A DNA stretch of 64,000 nucleotides from Rhizopus sp. PT2906 (GCA_025529335.1 JAMYHX010000182.1:1-64000), one strand, 5' to 3'. Counted from the first letter of the stretch, positions 32,654-45,317 are shown. A program made the numbers and translations. The notes: a model not told the origin generated them from the sequence alone.

Positions 32654-33910
32654 TTAATAGCCTAATCCAAGATTGACAGGTTTGTTGATGCCTTCCATAC
32701 GGCACAGCTCTCGTACAATAAAGTGCCAAGCATCTTTCTCGAGACCAACACGACGACCATACTCCCAAAGTTTCTTTCGTTTATATTCATAGGTTGCATC
32801 ATCAATATTTCTCAAGATTTCATCCAAGCGGTGTACTTCATCTCGTCGCACCCGTACAATAAACGAGTCCCAATCAACGTCAAATTCAAATGGCTCGATG
32901 ATACCATCTGCGATTACGACAGGTACTACACCAAATGCCATAAATTCCCAAATACGGGTGGTATCCAGAGTCCAGCCCATGGGACTCAGACCATACTTTG
33001 CTCGAGCAAGCTTTTGCAAATACTCTTCATCAGCTAATGTATTACCGATCTCATATCCTCGATACTTGGAAAAATAGTTGAAAAAGAGATATCGGATGCC
33101 ATTTGAGTATTCATCTGTTTCCTTGACATTATCACAACAGCCCTGGAAGAGAACAAAGATATCCCTTTTGCCTGATTTTGGATGGCCTTCGTTTGTGAGA
33201 TAGTCTAGAGGATCAGCACGGAGATGGTGGATCATTCGAGTGGCTGAAGGAATCACAATGTCACGGTGATAACGGTGTCTATGCATCCATTTGGTTCTTT
33301 TGTCTCCTACTGTCTTGAGAAATATCGCAGGTTGAAAGCGAGGGTTGCTCTTATAGTAGGTAAATGTCTGATCCATCGGATGGATCATGATGTGGTTTCT
33401 ACCATTGGACTGGTTCCAATATGGATAGTCATTGATGACCATGTCCATCATCGGATCTACATATTTGCTATCGACATCACAACGTTCGTCCCATTTCCAG
33501 TTATTCTCATACCAGCAGTTATAGAGATAACAACTTCCAAAGAAAGGTATAAAGAAGAAATCGGCTTCATCTGGATTTTCAGTAACGTAGTGATTATAGA
33601 ACGGACTGGTTGGATCAGTCAGTTGGTTATGGAGAATGATTTCTGAATTATAGTTAGATTCGTGGCATTTTGAATCTTGAATATGCTTGGACACTTGGAA
33701 GCTGTCGGGTGCCTTGTAGACGTATATTTTAGGTTTGCATACGGCCTGTTCTACAGGTGTTGGCCAATACGAAGGCAAGTCTATGACAGGTAAAGGTGGA
33801 GCTGGAGTAGCTGGTCTATGTCTTTGGCTGATTATAAGGAATGTGATAAAAAAGATGCTAGTTATCAATAAGAGAATATATCTCTTATTGAGCCTTAGAA
33901 CGGTATTCAT
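32654..33910 (-). CDS. exostosin-family (GT47-like) glycosyltransferase
   Basis: Single exon, 418 residues. A type II signal anchor follows a short basic cytosolic tail (MNTVLRLNKRY, then ILLLITSIFFITFLIIS). A proline-rich stem (PATPAPPLPVIDLP) leads to the exostosin domain: KIYVYKAPDSF, DEADFFFIPFFGSCY, HIMIHPMDQ, a GHPKSGKRDIFVLFQG segment, LARAKYGLSPMGW, RIWEFMAFGVVPVVIADGI and FDVDWDSFIVRV. The protein should act in the Golgi lumen. In fungi the acceptor of these GT47-like enzymes is unclear; cell-wall or secreted glycans are possible. Four N-x-S/T sites were not checked individually. Confidence 0.88.
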   Translation of the reverse strand: MNTVLRLNKRYILLLITSIFFITFLIISQRHRPATPAPPLPVIDLPSYWPTPVEQAVCKPKIYVYKAPDSFQVSKHIQDSKCHESNYNSEIILHNQLTDPTSPFYNHYVTENPDEADFFFIPFFGSCYLYNCWYENNWKWDERCDVDSKYVDPMMDMVINDYPYWNQSNGRNHIMIHPMDQTFTYYKSNPRFQPAIFLKTVGDKRTKWMHRHRYHRDIVIPSATRMIHHLRADPLDYLTNEGHPKSGKRDIFVLFQGCCDNVKETDEYSNGIRYLFFNYFSKYRGYEIGNTLADEEYLQKLARAKYGLSPMGWTLDTTRIWEFMAFGVVPVVIADGIIEPFEFDVDWDSFIVRVRRDEVHRLDEILRNIDDATYEYKRKKLWEYGRRVGLEKDAWHFIVRELCRMEGINKPVNLGLGY

Positions 33911-34295
33911 TCAAGAAAACAAAAAAAAGGAAAGGGGGAAGAGAAATAGATCGAATGAGTGTCACACAGCAATTTACCCTTGGCGGGGAAAATGCAAGGT
34001 CGTACTTTAGCATGTTTATCTTGATAAGAGCGTGTAAGCTAAAATTGAGCTCTTCTCTCTGGCAGTTATGTCTTTAATAACCTAATTGCTAAGTAACAAC
34101 TTATTTTACCCCTTATGATGGTCAGATTTGGTAGCTTCTTTGATAAATGTGCGCTTATTTATTGATTTTTCGTTACCAATCAAAAGGAATATGTGATAAA
34201 GTTTTTGTATTATTTGAACATTTTTTTTGTAAATAAGAGACAAAACGAAGACAAGGTTGTTAAATCATGATAGTAATTTTGTATAAAAGACTGTC
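33911..34295. other. intergenic, no gene recognised
   Basis: Promoter of the glycosyltransferase gene and 3' flank of allantoinase. No coding features. Confidence 0.55.
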
Positions 34296-35793
34296 TTACA
34301 AGAGAAAACCACCAACTGGGGAAGCAAAAGGGTTTGGGCTCTGACGATCATAGACAACAGTTCCTCTCAAGATCGTTTTATCTACAAGACCATAGAGCTC
34401 CTTTCCAACATAAGGAGACAGCTTATTCTTAAAGTAAACCTTGCTTTCTTCCACTTTATAGCTCACCTCTGGTTGCCAGATGACAAGATCACCATCATAG
34501 CCTGCTTGTATCTTACCCTTCCTGTCATCCATTCTTATTCTTCTTGCAGGTGATGAACTAAGCCACTTGACAATCTTTTGTAAGCTAAACGAATATGGTC
34601 AAACAACTGTTGGTCTATGCAAACTCTCATTCTTACGTGACTCCTCGATCACGGCCCTGTGACCAGAGAACAGGTAATCCAAACTGCACACTAGCGATAC
34701 CACCCCAAGCTGTTCCAAAATCACCAGTCTCTGGGTTCTTCAGATCTGCCGTGCATGGTGAATGATCACTTACGACATAGTCAATAGTACCATCTAATAA
34801 AGCATCCCAAAGCAGCTGACGGTTTGATGCTTCACGAATAGGTGGACTGCACTTGTAGTGTGTGGCGCCATCCGGGATAGATTCAGCCGTAAAATTAAGA
34901 TAATGGTAGCACGTTTCTACTGTAAGAGGAAGACCAGCTGCCTTTGCAGATCGAATGGCAGGAAGCGCCGAAGCTGCAGAAAGATGCACAATGTGTGTAT
35001 TGACCGGTTGACCCTTTTCGTAATATTCTTTGGTAAGACGAATGATCATGTCAATTGCATGTGTCTCCAACGATTCGGGACGAGAACGAAGGTAACTCTC
35101 GTACGTACGACCAATTGGGTTGGATTCATGTCCATGGCAACAACCTTCCATTTCGGCATGGAAGAGCAAGACACTATCTGTGTTGACCAATCTATCCATA
35201 GCAGCTCTTACTTGTTCCTCATTCACACAAGGGAATTCATCAACACCACTTTCGATCAAGAAGCACTTGAATCCTCTCACACCCCTTTTGATCAGCCCGG
35301 GTAATTCGTCTGCATTATCTGGAATAACGCCGCCCCAAAAGCCGATATCTACATGACACTGTTCCTTTGCAGCATTCAGTTTAATATCAAAGTTCTTGAC
35401 CGTAGTTGTGGGTGGAATAGCATTTAGAGGCATATCGACAACAGTTGTGATGCCTCCAGCAGCCGCAGCCTTAGTACCTGTCTCAAAGCCTTCCCACTCT
35501 GTTCTTCCTGGTTCATTCAAGTGGACTTTATAAAAGTGAGCACAAATAAAAGCAAAATATAAAATGTCCCTCTTACCGTGAGCATCGACTAAACCTGGCA
35601 TAAGTACTTGACCTTCTTCCAACTCGATAGTCTCTATATCGTTTTGTTCAACTTTGCTCTTGATATCGCCCATTGTTACTTCAATTATTTTGCCTGTGAG
35701 TCTGTCTATAAGAATTGTTGCCTGTCCCTCATGGTCAGCTGAAAGAATGGCATGTTGAGCTTTGACACATAAATAGCGTGGGATCTCGCTCAT
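34296..35793 (-). CDS. DAL1: allantoinase
   Basis: Opens the allantoin ring to allantoate in purine/ureide nitrogen use. Exons are 35793-35577, 35525-34637 and 34584-34296, 464 residues. It is an amidohydrolase-fold enzyme with metal ligands in LVDAHVHLNEPGRTEWEG (joined across intron 1), the Lys region GVRGFKCFLIESGVDEF, LLFHAEMEG, THIVHLSAA, and VSDHSPC with the conserved Asp. The C-terminal metal-independent part has SPARRIRMDDRKGKI and YDGDLVIWQP. Distinctive allantoinase stretches are GGITTVVDMPLNAIPPTT and WGGVIPDN. It is not clustered with other ureide genes here. Confidence 0.93.
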
Positions 35794-36662
35794 TAGAAAG
35801 GAAAGAGTATAAAGAAAGAATAAGAAATGAAAAAAAAAGAAGTTACAAAAAGTATATCAGTACGAGCCCCCCTTTTTAAATTCAAATATATTAGGTATAT
35901 CAGAGCACCCCACCTTTATCTTAAATATACACCTTGTTTTCGTTGCTCCGACCACCGTCGGTTGGTTGTCCTGGAGAGAGCGAAAAATGCATGTGGTAGT
36001 TGTGTAACGTAAGTGCCATGGCTAATATTTTGTCATGACGACAAATATTCACAGGCTTTGTTTTAACTGCTGAAAATAGCTTGTTTATTTTTAATAACAA
36101 TTGAATTAATGATTCAAATTTAAATATAAACTACATCAAACGTCATATATAGACACAAAGCGCTTAAGTATCAACATATTGCATGGCTGAGAGCTCCTTT
36201 GAGGAAACTGATAAGAGCATGGTGCACTTTGAATTTATCATTCACTTTAAAGTACTTGTATTGATACGGTTAAATGGCTATAATGTGTATATATATAGAA
36301 TATGACATATGAGCTAGTTTCTATTAAACTTTAAACTAGCAGAATGAACCGCTTGAATAAAGCAATATATTTCAAAATCACAAACAGAACAAAGTGGTGA
36401 AATCAGCCAGCTTTAGACTAGTGAAAAGACGTCAACGATTCCTTTGTTCTTGTTTTTTCATGCGCTTAAAAAGAAAGTCTCTGTTTCATGCAATCGGACA
36501 TTTCTCTCAAATCGCATAGAGACTTACTATATTTGAATAAAGTTTACACAGACGCTTCTCATGTTACAAAAAGTCCCTGAACAAGCAAATGACGTATGTC
36601 ACAGTAGAGTGAATATAATAGTGGCATAAAACAGAAATCCAGCTTCTTTTTCTTTATACAAC
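35794..36662. other. intergenic, 0.87 kb, no gene recognised
   Basis: Divergent promoter space between allantoinase and the GSTZ gene. AT-rich; no coding features or repeats stand out. Confidence 0.55.
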
Positions 36663-37598
36663 ATGGTTGAAACCGGAAATACGGATCACTCAATATCTGA
36701 ACAGCTACAAAATGATTGCTCATTAAAAGAAGAGCAAATTCCAACTCTGTATGGTTCTTACATTGATGAAGCTTCTTGGAGAGTACGGATTGCTTTGGAA
36801 TGGAAAGGCATCAATTATAAATACGAATCCATAGACATTGAGCATGGAGAGCACGTAAGTCATTGAATCCATCTTTTTACATTTCTTTTAACTTGCTTAT
36901 AGCTGTCAAGTCGCTTTTATAAGCTAAATCCATGCAAGAAGCTGCCTTGTTACATGACAAGAACCGGGAAAATATTAACACAGAGTTTGGCTATTATTGA
37001 GTATTTGGAGCTCAATTATCCACGTAAGACATGTACATATTTTTATTTGATTCATCTAAAGGGTTCTCTTTTATTATTTATAGAACGACCCATGTGGCCT
37101 AAAGCAATCTACCATAGAGCCAAGGTTAAGCAAAAAAAAAACCCCCAATCAATATAGTGACTAACATACACAAAGGCTATAGCAATTACTCAGGATATTT
37201 GCGATATTCAAACCTCAGAAATCAAAAAGTATTTGAATATGATCGATATGGATCCAAATCAAAGACAAGAAACTATACGCAGAGCAATAGAAGGAGCCTT
37301 GGCAGGTGAAGTTTGAATCAAATATATAAACAGATGGAAGCTAACTAGTATTATAGGACTAGAGAAAAAGATAAAATGCAGCTCTGGCACGTACTGCATA
37401 GGAGATCATATCAGTGTTGCTGACTTCTTCCTTGTACCTCTGCACTTTACTGTCACCAAAAAGTTTGGCATCGACATGAAACAGTTTCCATATATTACTA
37501 GAATTCGAAATACACTCATGACATTGTCTGAATTCAAGAATACGCACCCATACAATCAACCTGACTGTCCTGAAGAACTTCGAGGCTCTGAACTGTAA
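36663..37598 (+). CDS. GST zeta / maleylacetoacetate isomerase
   Basis: Glutathione-dependent cis-trans isomerase of tyrosine/phenylalanine catabolism, cytosolic. Exons are 36663-36854, 36903-37023, 37084-37124, 37176-37305 and 37357-37598, 241 residues. The N-terminal thioredoxin-like domain has LYGSYIDEASWRVRIALEWK (zeta class usually shows SSCSWRVRIAL, so the Ser-Ser-Cys motif is changed to Asp-Glu-Ala here), KLNPCKKLPC and QSLAIIEYLE. The C-terminal helical domain has YCIGDHISVADFFLVPLHF and ends HPYNQPDCPEEL, as in MAAI. The altered SSCS site makes the isomerase activity uncertain; a general GST role is possible. There are about 25 extra N-terminal residues. Confidence 0.85.
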
Positions 37599-37697
37599 GG
37601 GCCCTTCTCTCTCTCTCCCTTTAGTTAGCAATAGTAAAACCCCTTATAATAAATCATTAATATCAGTGGCTATAACCAATATTAAAGAAATACAGAG

Positions 37698-37726
37698 TTT
37701 TTTTTTTTTTTTTTTAAAAAAAAAAA
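37698..37726. terminator. T18-A11 tract between convergent genes
   Basis: Eighteen T followed directly by eleven A in the 157-bp gap between the GSTZ and AARS stop codons. It is self-complementary and could serve 3'-end formation on both strands, but this is only suggested by position. Confidence 0.4.
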
Positions 37727-37755
37727 CACTTGTTTATTTCTATAAAAAGGGTATA

Positions 37756-40700
37756 CTAAGCACACTTTTCAAAGGCTGGCAATATTTTAAAATGAATGTC
37801 CTGTTCATCTCTTATGGATTCTGCTAGACGACCTTGTGCCATCTCTTTTTGTCCTCCACCACCGCCTTTTACATGCTTTAATAGTTGTTTTAAAATCTAT
37901 AAAATGTTATAAATAATAATCAAACAAGCACTCATTTTACTTACAGAATTGGCTGTTTCTGTCTTGATATTTTCACCATTTAAAGCAACCAAGATGGTGT
38001 TATCCTTCAACAAAACATGAACAGACTCAGGCTGACTTTGTTTTAATACATTCGCACGTTTTTGCATAAACTGAGAATCAAGATCCGAATCGATCAAGTG
38101 AATCTTGACATCAAGATCTATATAATGGTTTAATACCTCTATTTCTTATTTTTATGGCTTGATTTACTTTTAATCTTGGATCCTATAGGCTTATTCACTA
38201 TCTCTCCTGCAGAGGCTAGCTTTTCAGTGACAAACTCTACTCGCTTCTGAAGATCCTTTACTTCCTGCATTATCTTTTCTATTTTTCCAACCATATCTTT
38301 TGTTTCATTGGCCTAAACATTTCTTTTTAATAACCTCTTTTATGCTTCAAATATAGGTCTTACCCGTAATAGCTTTAAAGCATCTGGTATAGGACCATAG
38401 GCATTTCGGTACCAATCTATGCATGATTGACCAGCCACTGCTTCAATTCTTCTTGTGCCTAATCCAAGTTAATATGTATACCCTAAAAGAAAGACGAATG
38501 CCTTACCAGCGGCAACAGAAGTTTCATTTAGGATCTTGAATGGATACAGTTTGCCAACGTCATCCACATGCGTTCCTCCACACAGTTCCTTACTGACACC
38601 TGGAACATTCACTACTCTGACCACTTCGCCATATTTTTCTGTAAATGCAGCTACAGCTCCAGAGTTAATAGCATCTGTCAGTTTCATATGCTGGGGGGTA
38701 AATATTAGATATTTTGTTGTTGAGAAATATAGTCATACCGCGTGTTCTTACCTCAACATTCGTTTTAGCGCCACTTTGGGCAATTGTATTCACCCAGTTT
38801 TCAACTTGTTTAATCTCATCTGGCTTTAATGGCTTGCCATAGGTGAAATCAAAGCGCAGTTTATTTGGTTCAACAGTGGAGCCGGCTTGAACGATATCTT
38901 GTGACTTAAGCACCTTTCGCAATCCTGCATTCAAAAGATGTGTTGCTGTGTGATGCACTTCTGCTCCCTGTCTACGCTGCATGTCAACTTCTGTTCTCAC
39001 CAAATGTCCTTGCTGCAAGTACTCGGTATCTTCTTTGGCACGTTCTTTATCAACTGGAGAAACACGAAGCACGATACCTCCTTCATATGGTTGTATGACA
39101 TCAGTCACTCGCCATTGACTGCCGTTCGCTAACGTAAGCGTGCCTTGGTCTGGCACTTGTCCACCTCCTAAGCCATAAAAAGGACAAGGGTTGATGGCTA
39201 AATGGTACTCATTAGCTTTGTTTGTCGGTTGCACAGCCACGATTTCGGATTCTTGATGTAATAGACTGTGATCATATCCGGTGAATTGAGGTTGGACGCC
39301 AAAATGTCTCCATTCTATTTAATAATAATCGTTATTTTCAGTTTTTGAGGGATTGTATGCTTTCTATACCTGAAAGCTTTGCTATATCTGTGACCTTGTC
39401 GGATTTCCAAGACTCTCTTCCGGCCATCTTTTGCTTTTCCTGCAGCTTCTCCACAGCTATATTCATATTACAATGACTGTAAAGTTGATGATTGAATAAA
39501 TTTACCTTCTATGTCCACTGTCCAGCCTCTTTCTTTAGCAATAATCAAGGTCAAATCAAAAGGAAACCCATAAGTGTCGTAGAGTTGGAATGCAACATCA
39601 GATGGAATTTCCTTTGTTTGTTGAAGGTCTGGTTGACTAAAAACACCTTCTAACAATGTCATGCCTCTATCTAAAGTTGCTAAAAATGATGTTTCTTCAT
39701 TCGTAATGATGCTGCAAATGGATGATGCACGGCTATTTAACTCGGGATACAAGTCGCTGGGAAAACTCTTTAATAAGGAAGGATACAGGTTGGACAAGAA
39801 GGGCTCTATCATGTATATACGGTTGGCTTAAGGAAGAGCTGTTGTGACAAGTGCTTACCATGAATGCCTAGTTGTCTTGCAGATCGAAGCGCACGTCGGA
39901 TAATACGTCTTAGTACATATCCTCTACCTACGTTACTGTACATTTATCAATACAACAGAGATAGAAAACTAAACTGATTGTTCTACCTTGGAACAACGCC
40001 ATCTCCTATAAGAAAGCACATGGCTCTAAAGTGATCTGCGACAATTTTTTCCTGAGGACTGGGATCCACACTATCTGAACCCTATTATAGATCAGTGTAA
40101 GTCATCTATTATCACTAGAGATCAGTACAAACCTTCAATCCCCTCTCTTTGAGAATATCTCTTAACCCATCAATAACCACTTTGAACTGATCCACTTGAA
40201 AGTTGTTTTGTTTTCCTTGAAGCACCGTCAGCATTCTTTCCAACCCCATTCCTGTATCAATACAGGGTGTAGGCAAATCAGACAGGTTGCCCTCAGCATC
40301 TCGATATTTCTCCATAAACACTAAATTCCAAATCTCCAACCATGGGTCCTCTAGCGCTGGATCTTGTGTATTCCAAAATATCTCTGTACAAGGACCACAT
40401 GGTCCCTCTCCATCACCCATTGTCCAAAAATTATCCTCAGGACCACATCGAACGATCATCTCATCAGGTAACCCTTGCTTTTTCCATAACGCATATCCTT
40501 CCTCATCACCTTCCAGTACTCTACACAGAGAGGAATATATCAGTTACTATTTAATTCCACGGGTAATCTACATACGTTACGCGAAGTCGGTGGATAGGTA
40601 ACTTGAGTTCCTGTAGCAAAAACCTCCATGCATAATCGATCGCTTCTGCTTTTGTGTACTGTCCAAACGAAAAATTGCCCATCATTTCAAAAAAGGTATG

Positions 40701-41076
40701 ATGACGAGGTGTATATCCTACATTATCCAGATCGTTATGTTTACCACCGGCTCTCATGCATTTTTGAATGCTGGTAGCGCATTTGTAAGGTGCCGTGCTT
40801 GGCTTTAAAAAGTATTCTTTGAAAGGAACCATGCCTACATTTAAAAAAATCAGCATATTATCTCAGGCATGTAGTACTCTTGTTGATCTTGCCTGCATTG
40901 GTGAATAATAAACTCTTGTCATTGTGTGGAATGAGACTTGCACTTTTGACAGGTACGTGGCCATGTTTTTCAAAATAGTTTAAGAACCGAGAACGAAGCT
41001 CAAAAGAGGATAGTAGACGGCTTTGATGTCCTCTTGGTCCAAATCGCTTGAGAAACGCAAGTCGTGTCTGGTTCAT
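37756..41076 (-). CDS. AARS: alanyl-tRNA synthetase, mitochondrial type
   Basis: Charges tRNA-Ala. Thirteen exons (minus): 41076-40893, 40834-40576, 40520-40133, 40081-39987, 39935-39859, 39805-39506, 39456-39370, 39314-38752, 38690-38507, 38458-38364, 38312-38168, 38117-37945 and 37896-37756; 896 residues. The first 25 residues are basic and acid-free (MNQTRLAFLKRFGPRGHQS), fitting a mitochondrial presequence. Class II catalytic core: HTFFEMMGNFSFG, GPCGPCTEIF, DTGMGLERM. Editing domain: EVHHTATHLLN and CGGTHVDD, the zinc-type HxxxH and Cys/His set. C-terminal glycine motif: KGGGGGQKEMAQGRL. The first intron probably begins with GC; see the finding. Fungi often use one AARS gene for cytosol and mitochondria, so dual use is possible. 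Confidence 0.95.
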
Positions 41077-43638
41077 TTCAAGAAAGGATAGTTGGTCTTT
41101 TTTTTTTTTTTTTTTTTTGACAGGGAATCATTTGAAATAGGACAAGTATGCAGCCAATCAAATCGATGCATTCCTGTCCAATAAGAACAATAACACTCTT
41201 GTCAGTACAAAGAAGCAACTGTTTTGAAAAGGCAAATAACAGAGCTAGAGATGGAACTGTCTTGCGAGCGAACTAAACTTCTTCATTTAAATTATTATTC
41301 GCGACCCCTTTTTTTATTGCTCTTGATGCTTTAGCTGTCTTGGAGTTCATCAAATAGACTGCAGCAATACCTTTTCAAAGTGTTTGATCAGTCTGTATGT
41401 CTTTTTATTTGATTTGTTGTGTATTCATGCATCAAGAACCCGTATGCTCGCAGGTTCTCTCAGTAAAAATTCCTTGTAAACAATATTGTCATTACTCTGA
41501 TTTGTAAATAGTGTTGTCAAAATGCTTGAAATTCATATACATGCTTATGACGCGCTCCTATGAAATTAAACATAATACATGTGTCTGTGCAATCACATTA
41601 TCACTATTCTGTGTACACTAAAATCTTATATACTTATAGACGCTCTTTCAATACGTGAAACACGCTTTTACAGCTTGTTGAAGATGTTGTAACAAGTATT
41701 AGCCACTTCCATATTGGCTCAATGACAGTACTATTTTACCCGCCTTGGCAGCAAGGATAAGAGAACTGAAATACATGATCAACGTGAAACTAAATTAATG
41801 AATGAGTTGAACCATAAAAAGAAGCTAAAGGGTCATTGAAGTGTCATTGATCATGTGAATGTTTAGTAAAGATCAGTTTACTATCGTACAGTTGATCTAA
41901 CTCATACAGTATTGTGTAGATAACTCGCTATCACCATGGATTTTCTCTTTCACAAGCTTATTATCCTATTGCTGCTACTCACTGGTTTCCATGCATACTC
42001 TGAAAGTGAATGTTGCTAAACTTCAACTTGTCAGAGTAATATACTTGGAAAAATAGCGGGAACGCATACTCGCTTAGTATCTTGACACTTGATTCAGTAA
42101 GTGCACTCGTTAAAAGCGAACCTTGATAACACAAGACGCGTCATGAGTTACAAATAGTTACTTCTCTATCTATAAATCTGATAAGGTACTCTACATTTAA
42201 TTTCCTCATGACGTAGACTTTTGGAAACAGAGACAACCCATGCTTCTTACTGGTTGAAATCTGTATTCATTGTTTATGAGCCACGTGGAGAACACAAATA
42301 GGGATTATGCATAACTGTCACTTTGTGAGGAATGCTATAAATATATATATCTAAAAGTGGCGAGATTACCTCTTTTTAGAAAAGTACACACTATATAAAG
42401 GGCCCTTATTTTAAAAGATCAGTGAGCACTTTAAGAGGGACTCGCGATCTTTTCCTGTCCAGACACGGTTGAACACACAGGTGCAAAACTGATACATGTT
42501 ACATCAAATGAAGGAAGCAGGGTTTGTGATGGTAACACTGCCTTTCTTATCCTTCTCAATGACACATTTGTTTTTATTAAATATTTTTTTCTTATAATCG
42601 TAATGTTAAAATCTTGATCTGGAATAAATCTATAAAGATGATGGTGTAGCATAACATGACTAAGCTGACTCTAATACAGATTTATGAAGTACGGAAAGGC
42701 GAGTATCAGCCGGGTTATTTAAAGTTTTATCCTTTATCTTTACTGTTTCTCCTATACGTTTACACCTTTTCGTTTATTTTCTGGTCTAATTTTATATCGT
42801 GATTCTGAACAGTGAAGCACAAGGCAGCTCTCTTCATATTTAATAATAAAAAAAACAGGCGATCTGAGTAATTGACAAGCGGAGAGCAAAACAAAGGACG
42901 GAAAGTATTATCACGGTTGTTCATTCCGGAGTCCCCCTTGGTAGTTAGGGAAGCGGAGACCAGCCATGTTACATCTTGAATGCATTATGAATAATGACCA
43001 AGGCTGAGATGAATCATTCTTTTGCTCTTATTCTCTTCAGTTTTGATTAGAACAAATGTGTCAAATCCAAACAGGACGGATTTGAGCTTGCTTATTTATC
43101 ATTTATACCTCTTTTCTCTTTTTTATATAGCTGAAATCAGATATTAAAGGTACCTTTACCAAAAGAATATTTTTGATCACAGCATTGTGCAACAAAACAG
43201 TTTTGAACTCCATCCTATTGTATAAACACGAGTGAGTCAGAATAACGGGTATATGAATGTAAACAAACAATAAATAGAAAAGAGAGATAAGACACGAATC
43301 TATGGAGACTTGTTTAGAGAGGGAGAAAAAGAAGGGGAGTTTGTTTAGAGAACAAGATGTACTCTATGCAGCGTACATTTTGCTAACCTGTCGATCTGAA
43401 TCTCTTCTTGACTAGAAGAAAGGTAATGTCTCTCTTTCTCTGAGTGGGGGCTTTTAGTTGAATGCATAAGCAAACTTAAAAGAGAAGAAACAAGAAGTAA
43501 ATAAAATCAGGAATGAGTAAACATGCGTGGTCATGAATCCTGTGATCAAATAATTTTTTTGTGTTCATTCAAAAAGGTAATAAATCAATAACAATTTTCT
43601 ACTTTTTTATTTTTTTTTTTCTTTATTATTTATATTAA
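41077..43638. other. gene-poor region, 2.5 kb
   Basis: No gene of normal size. A T tract follows at 41099-41118 just upstream of AARS. The only candidate is a very short secreted-peptide-like frame at 41936-42019, listed separately. The 3' part before 43639 is CT/GA-rich and probably promoter of the next gene. Confidence 0.5.
41936..42019 (+). CDS. possible mini secreted peptide or remnant
   Basis: Twenty-seven codons from an ATG: a basic-hydrophobic signal-peptide-like start (MDFLFHKLIILLLLLTGFHA) followed by YSESECC and TAA. The same frame goes on after the stop with TSTCQSNILG, so it may be the start of a small cysteine-rich secreted protein that has been cut short. Only the signal-like composition supports it. 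Confidence 0.25.
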   Translation: MDFLFHKLIILLLLLTGFHAYSESECC

Positions 43639-44460
43639 ATGCTTCGCGTACAGTCGATTTTATACATTGAACGTCTCTGGTCTTCTCCTCACGTCCACCA
43701 TAAGCAATACACCTCTTACTTATCGTCATCTGAACCTGCAGAAGTGCAGGAGGTGCAAGAATCAGAGGATTTAATACAGCAAGTTCAGGCACAACCGAAG
43801 GCTATAGCAACAGAGCAAGGTAAATAATTAAAAACAAATTAGGGATCTATATTAATATGTCATGCAGTTCTTGTACAGGAAGATATTCCTGCCATGGATA
43901 CGACCGCTGAAGCAGATGGTAACCAAGTTGCTGCCATGACCACTACTACTACTACTACTACTACTGTTACTACTGTTACCACTACTGAAGCTGAAGCTGA
44001 TAAAGATACTCCTATTGGTGTTTCTGAAGTCATTGAGGTTACAGAAAAGCAAGCCCATTCTGAATCAGGGTATAACACAGGCAACGAGATCGAGCAAGAG
44101 GTATTCATACTTCAGGTGGATGACAAGCCTGTTTTGGAAAATATGCAAGTAGTAGAAGAAAGCGTAGTACTCATGGTTGACACTCAAAAATCCTCAAGTG
44201 ACGAAGATAACAGTCAAGAGGATGAAGAAGAAATCACATCATCCTCACCTGTACTAGCCAATACATCGATCATTTCATCTGGTTCCTCACTAACACCCGT
44301 GACACCTACATCGATTGATTCTCCTCTTGAACTCAGGCCCACGTCCACACGAAACTCGATCTTTCGTCGAGAAACGACCAAACTGAATCATAAACGTAAG
44401 ACGTTGACCAAGAAGTTAAAGAACGTACTCGGTCATCCTACCAAAAGAACCTCCGTGTAA
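43639..44460 (+). CDS. hypothetical Ser/Thr-rich protein
   Basis: Exons 43639-43819 and 43868-44460, 257 residues. I do not recognise a domain. It has an acidic/glutamine-rich first half, an encoded poly-threonine run from an (ACT)n microsatellite at about 43939-43986, and acidic serine clusters (SSSDEDNSQEDEEE). A Ser/Pro/Thr linker follows (SSGSSLTPVTPTS). The C-terminus is strongly basic (NHKRKTLTKKLKNVLGHPTK), with a possible NLS. Intron phases fit. It could be a nuclear or scaffold protein, but nothing decides this. Confidence 0.65.
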
Positions 44461-45317
44461 CTACAACAGTCATGCTTTATTTTTATTCATACCCCTTTTA
44501 TATTTATAAATATCATCTATCCATATATATTTATGTATCACCATAGCAACAAAATATACAAAGCAACGTCTTGTGGCATATTATTATTATTATTATTTAT
44601 CAGTAGCTCTTATTTTTCATCAATAAACAAGTTTTTTTTCTGCTTACTTAAACATCATCTCTCTGTAGCCTGTAGCGTTGATAACTTTGATATACTAAAC
44701 AAAATGATTAAAAGCAGCCTTGGATCGAGTTTTATATGTGTAGCTGGATCATGTTAATTGAAAGTTAAACATTAAATATATAGACATTAGCATGCCTGTG
44801 TAATCTATTTGCATGGGTAAGATATAAAGTTGTCTCGACAGGAATATGACCAAAACAGCATCAACCACTTTCACACGGCCAATTTAACTCTTTACACGGG
44901 TGCCATTTTGCAGGCCAAGATTTATTCTTGGCAGTTTCGAAACATGCAGCAAACTAGAAAAGGACTTGTAGTTTTTCATTGCTTAGATGCACAAGGGTAA
45001 GTGGTGGAGCTGGTTTTATTTTACAATGTGTTTATCCATGATGGAGTGGTTGTACAAAGGGTGTCAATGAAAGTAAACAAAGGTATTTCTTTATGCGGCA
45101 ACCAAAATAGGTAAGTGTGAGTCAAAGTTATTGTCCTTTGCCTTGTACCCTTTTTTTATCGTCAAAGATGTATGCTGACAAAATAAAATATAGATCCTTT
45201 GGTGAGAAACTCAGAGGATATATTTTAATTTATAAAAGCAGTAAACATAGGGGCCTAGAGTAAGCCCTCCAAAGTGATGACAGTTTTTACATGTTTTTTT
45301 TATTATTATTACTATTA
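44461..45317. other. intergenic, no gene recognised
   Basis: Convergent 3' flanks. A 74-codon frame at 44533-44757 lacks coding features. No RNA gene found. Confidence 0.55.

Noticed and set aside
40874..40892. GT donor giving a six-residue insert in AARS
   Set aside because: In frame but it would break the conserved FTNAGM-type motif; kept only as an alternative.
43852..44108. Minus-strand Ser/Val-rich frames
   Set aside because: Antisense of the (ACT)n threonine repeat in the hypothetical gene.
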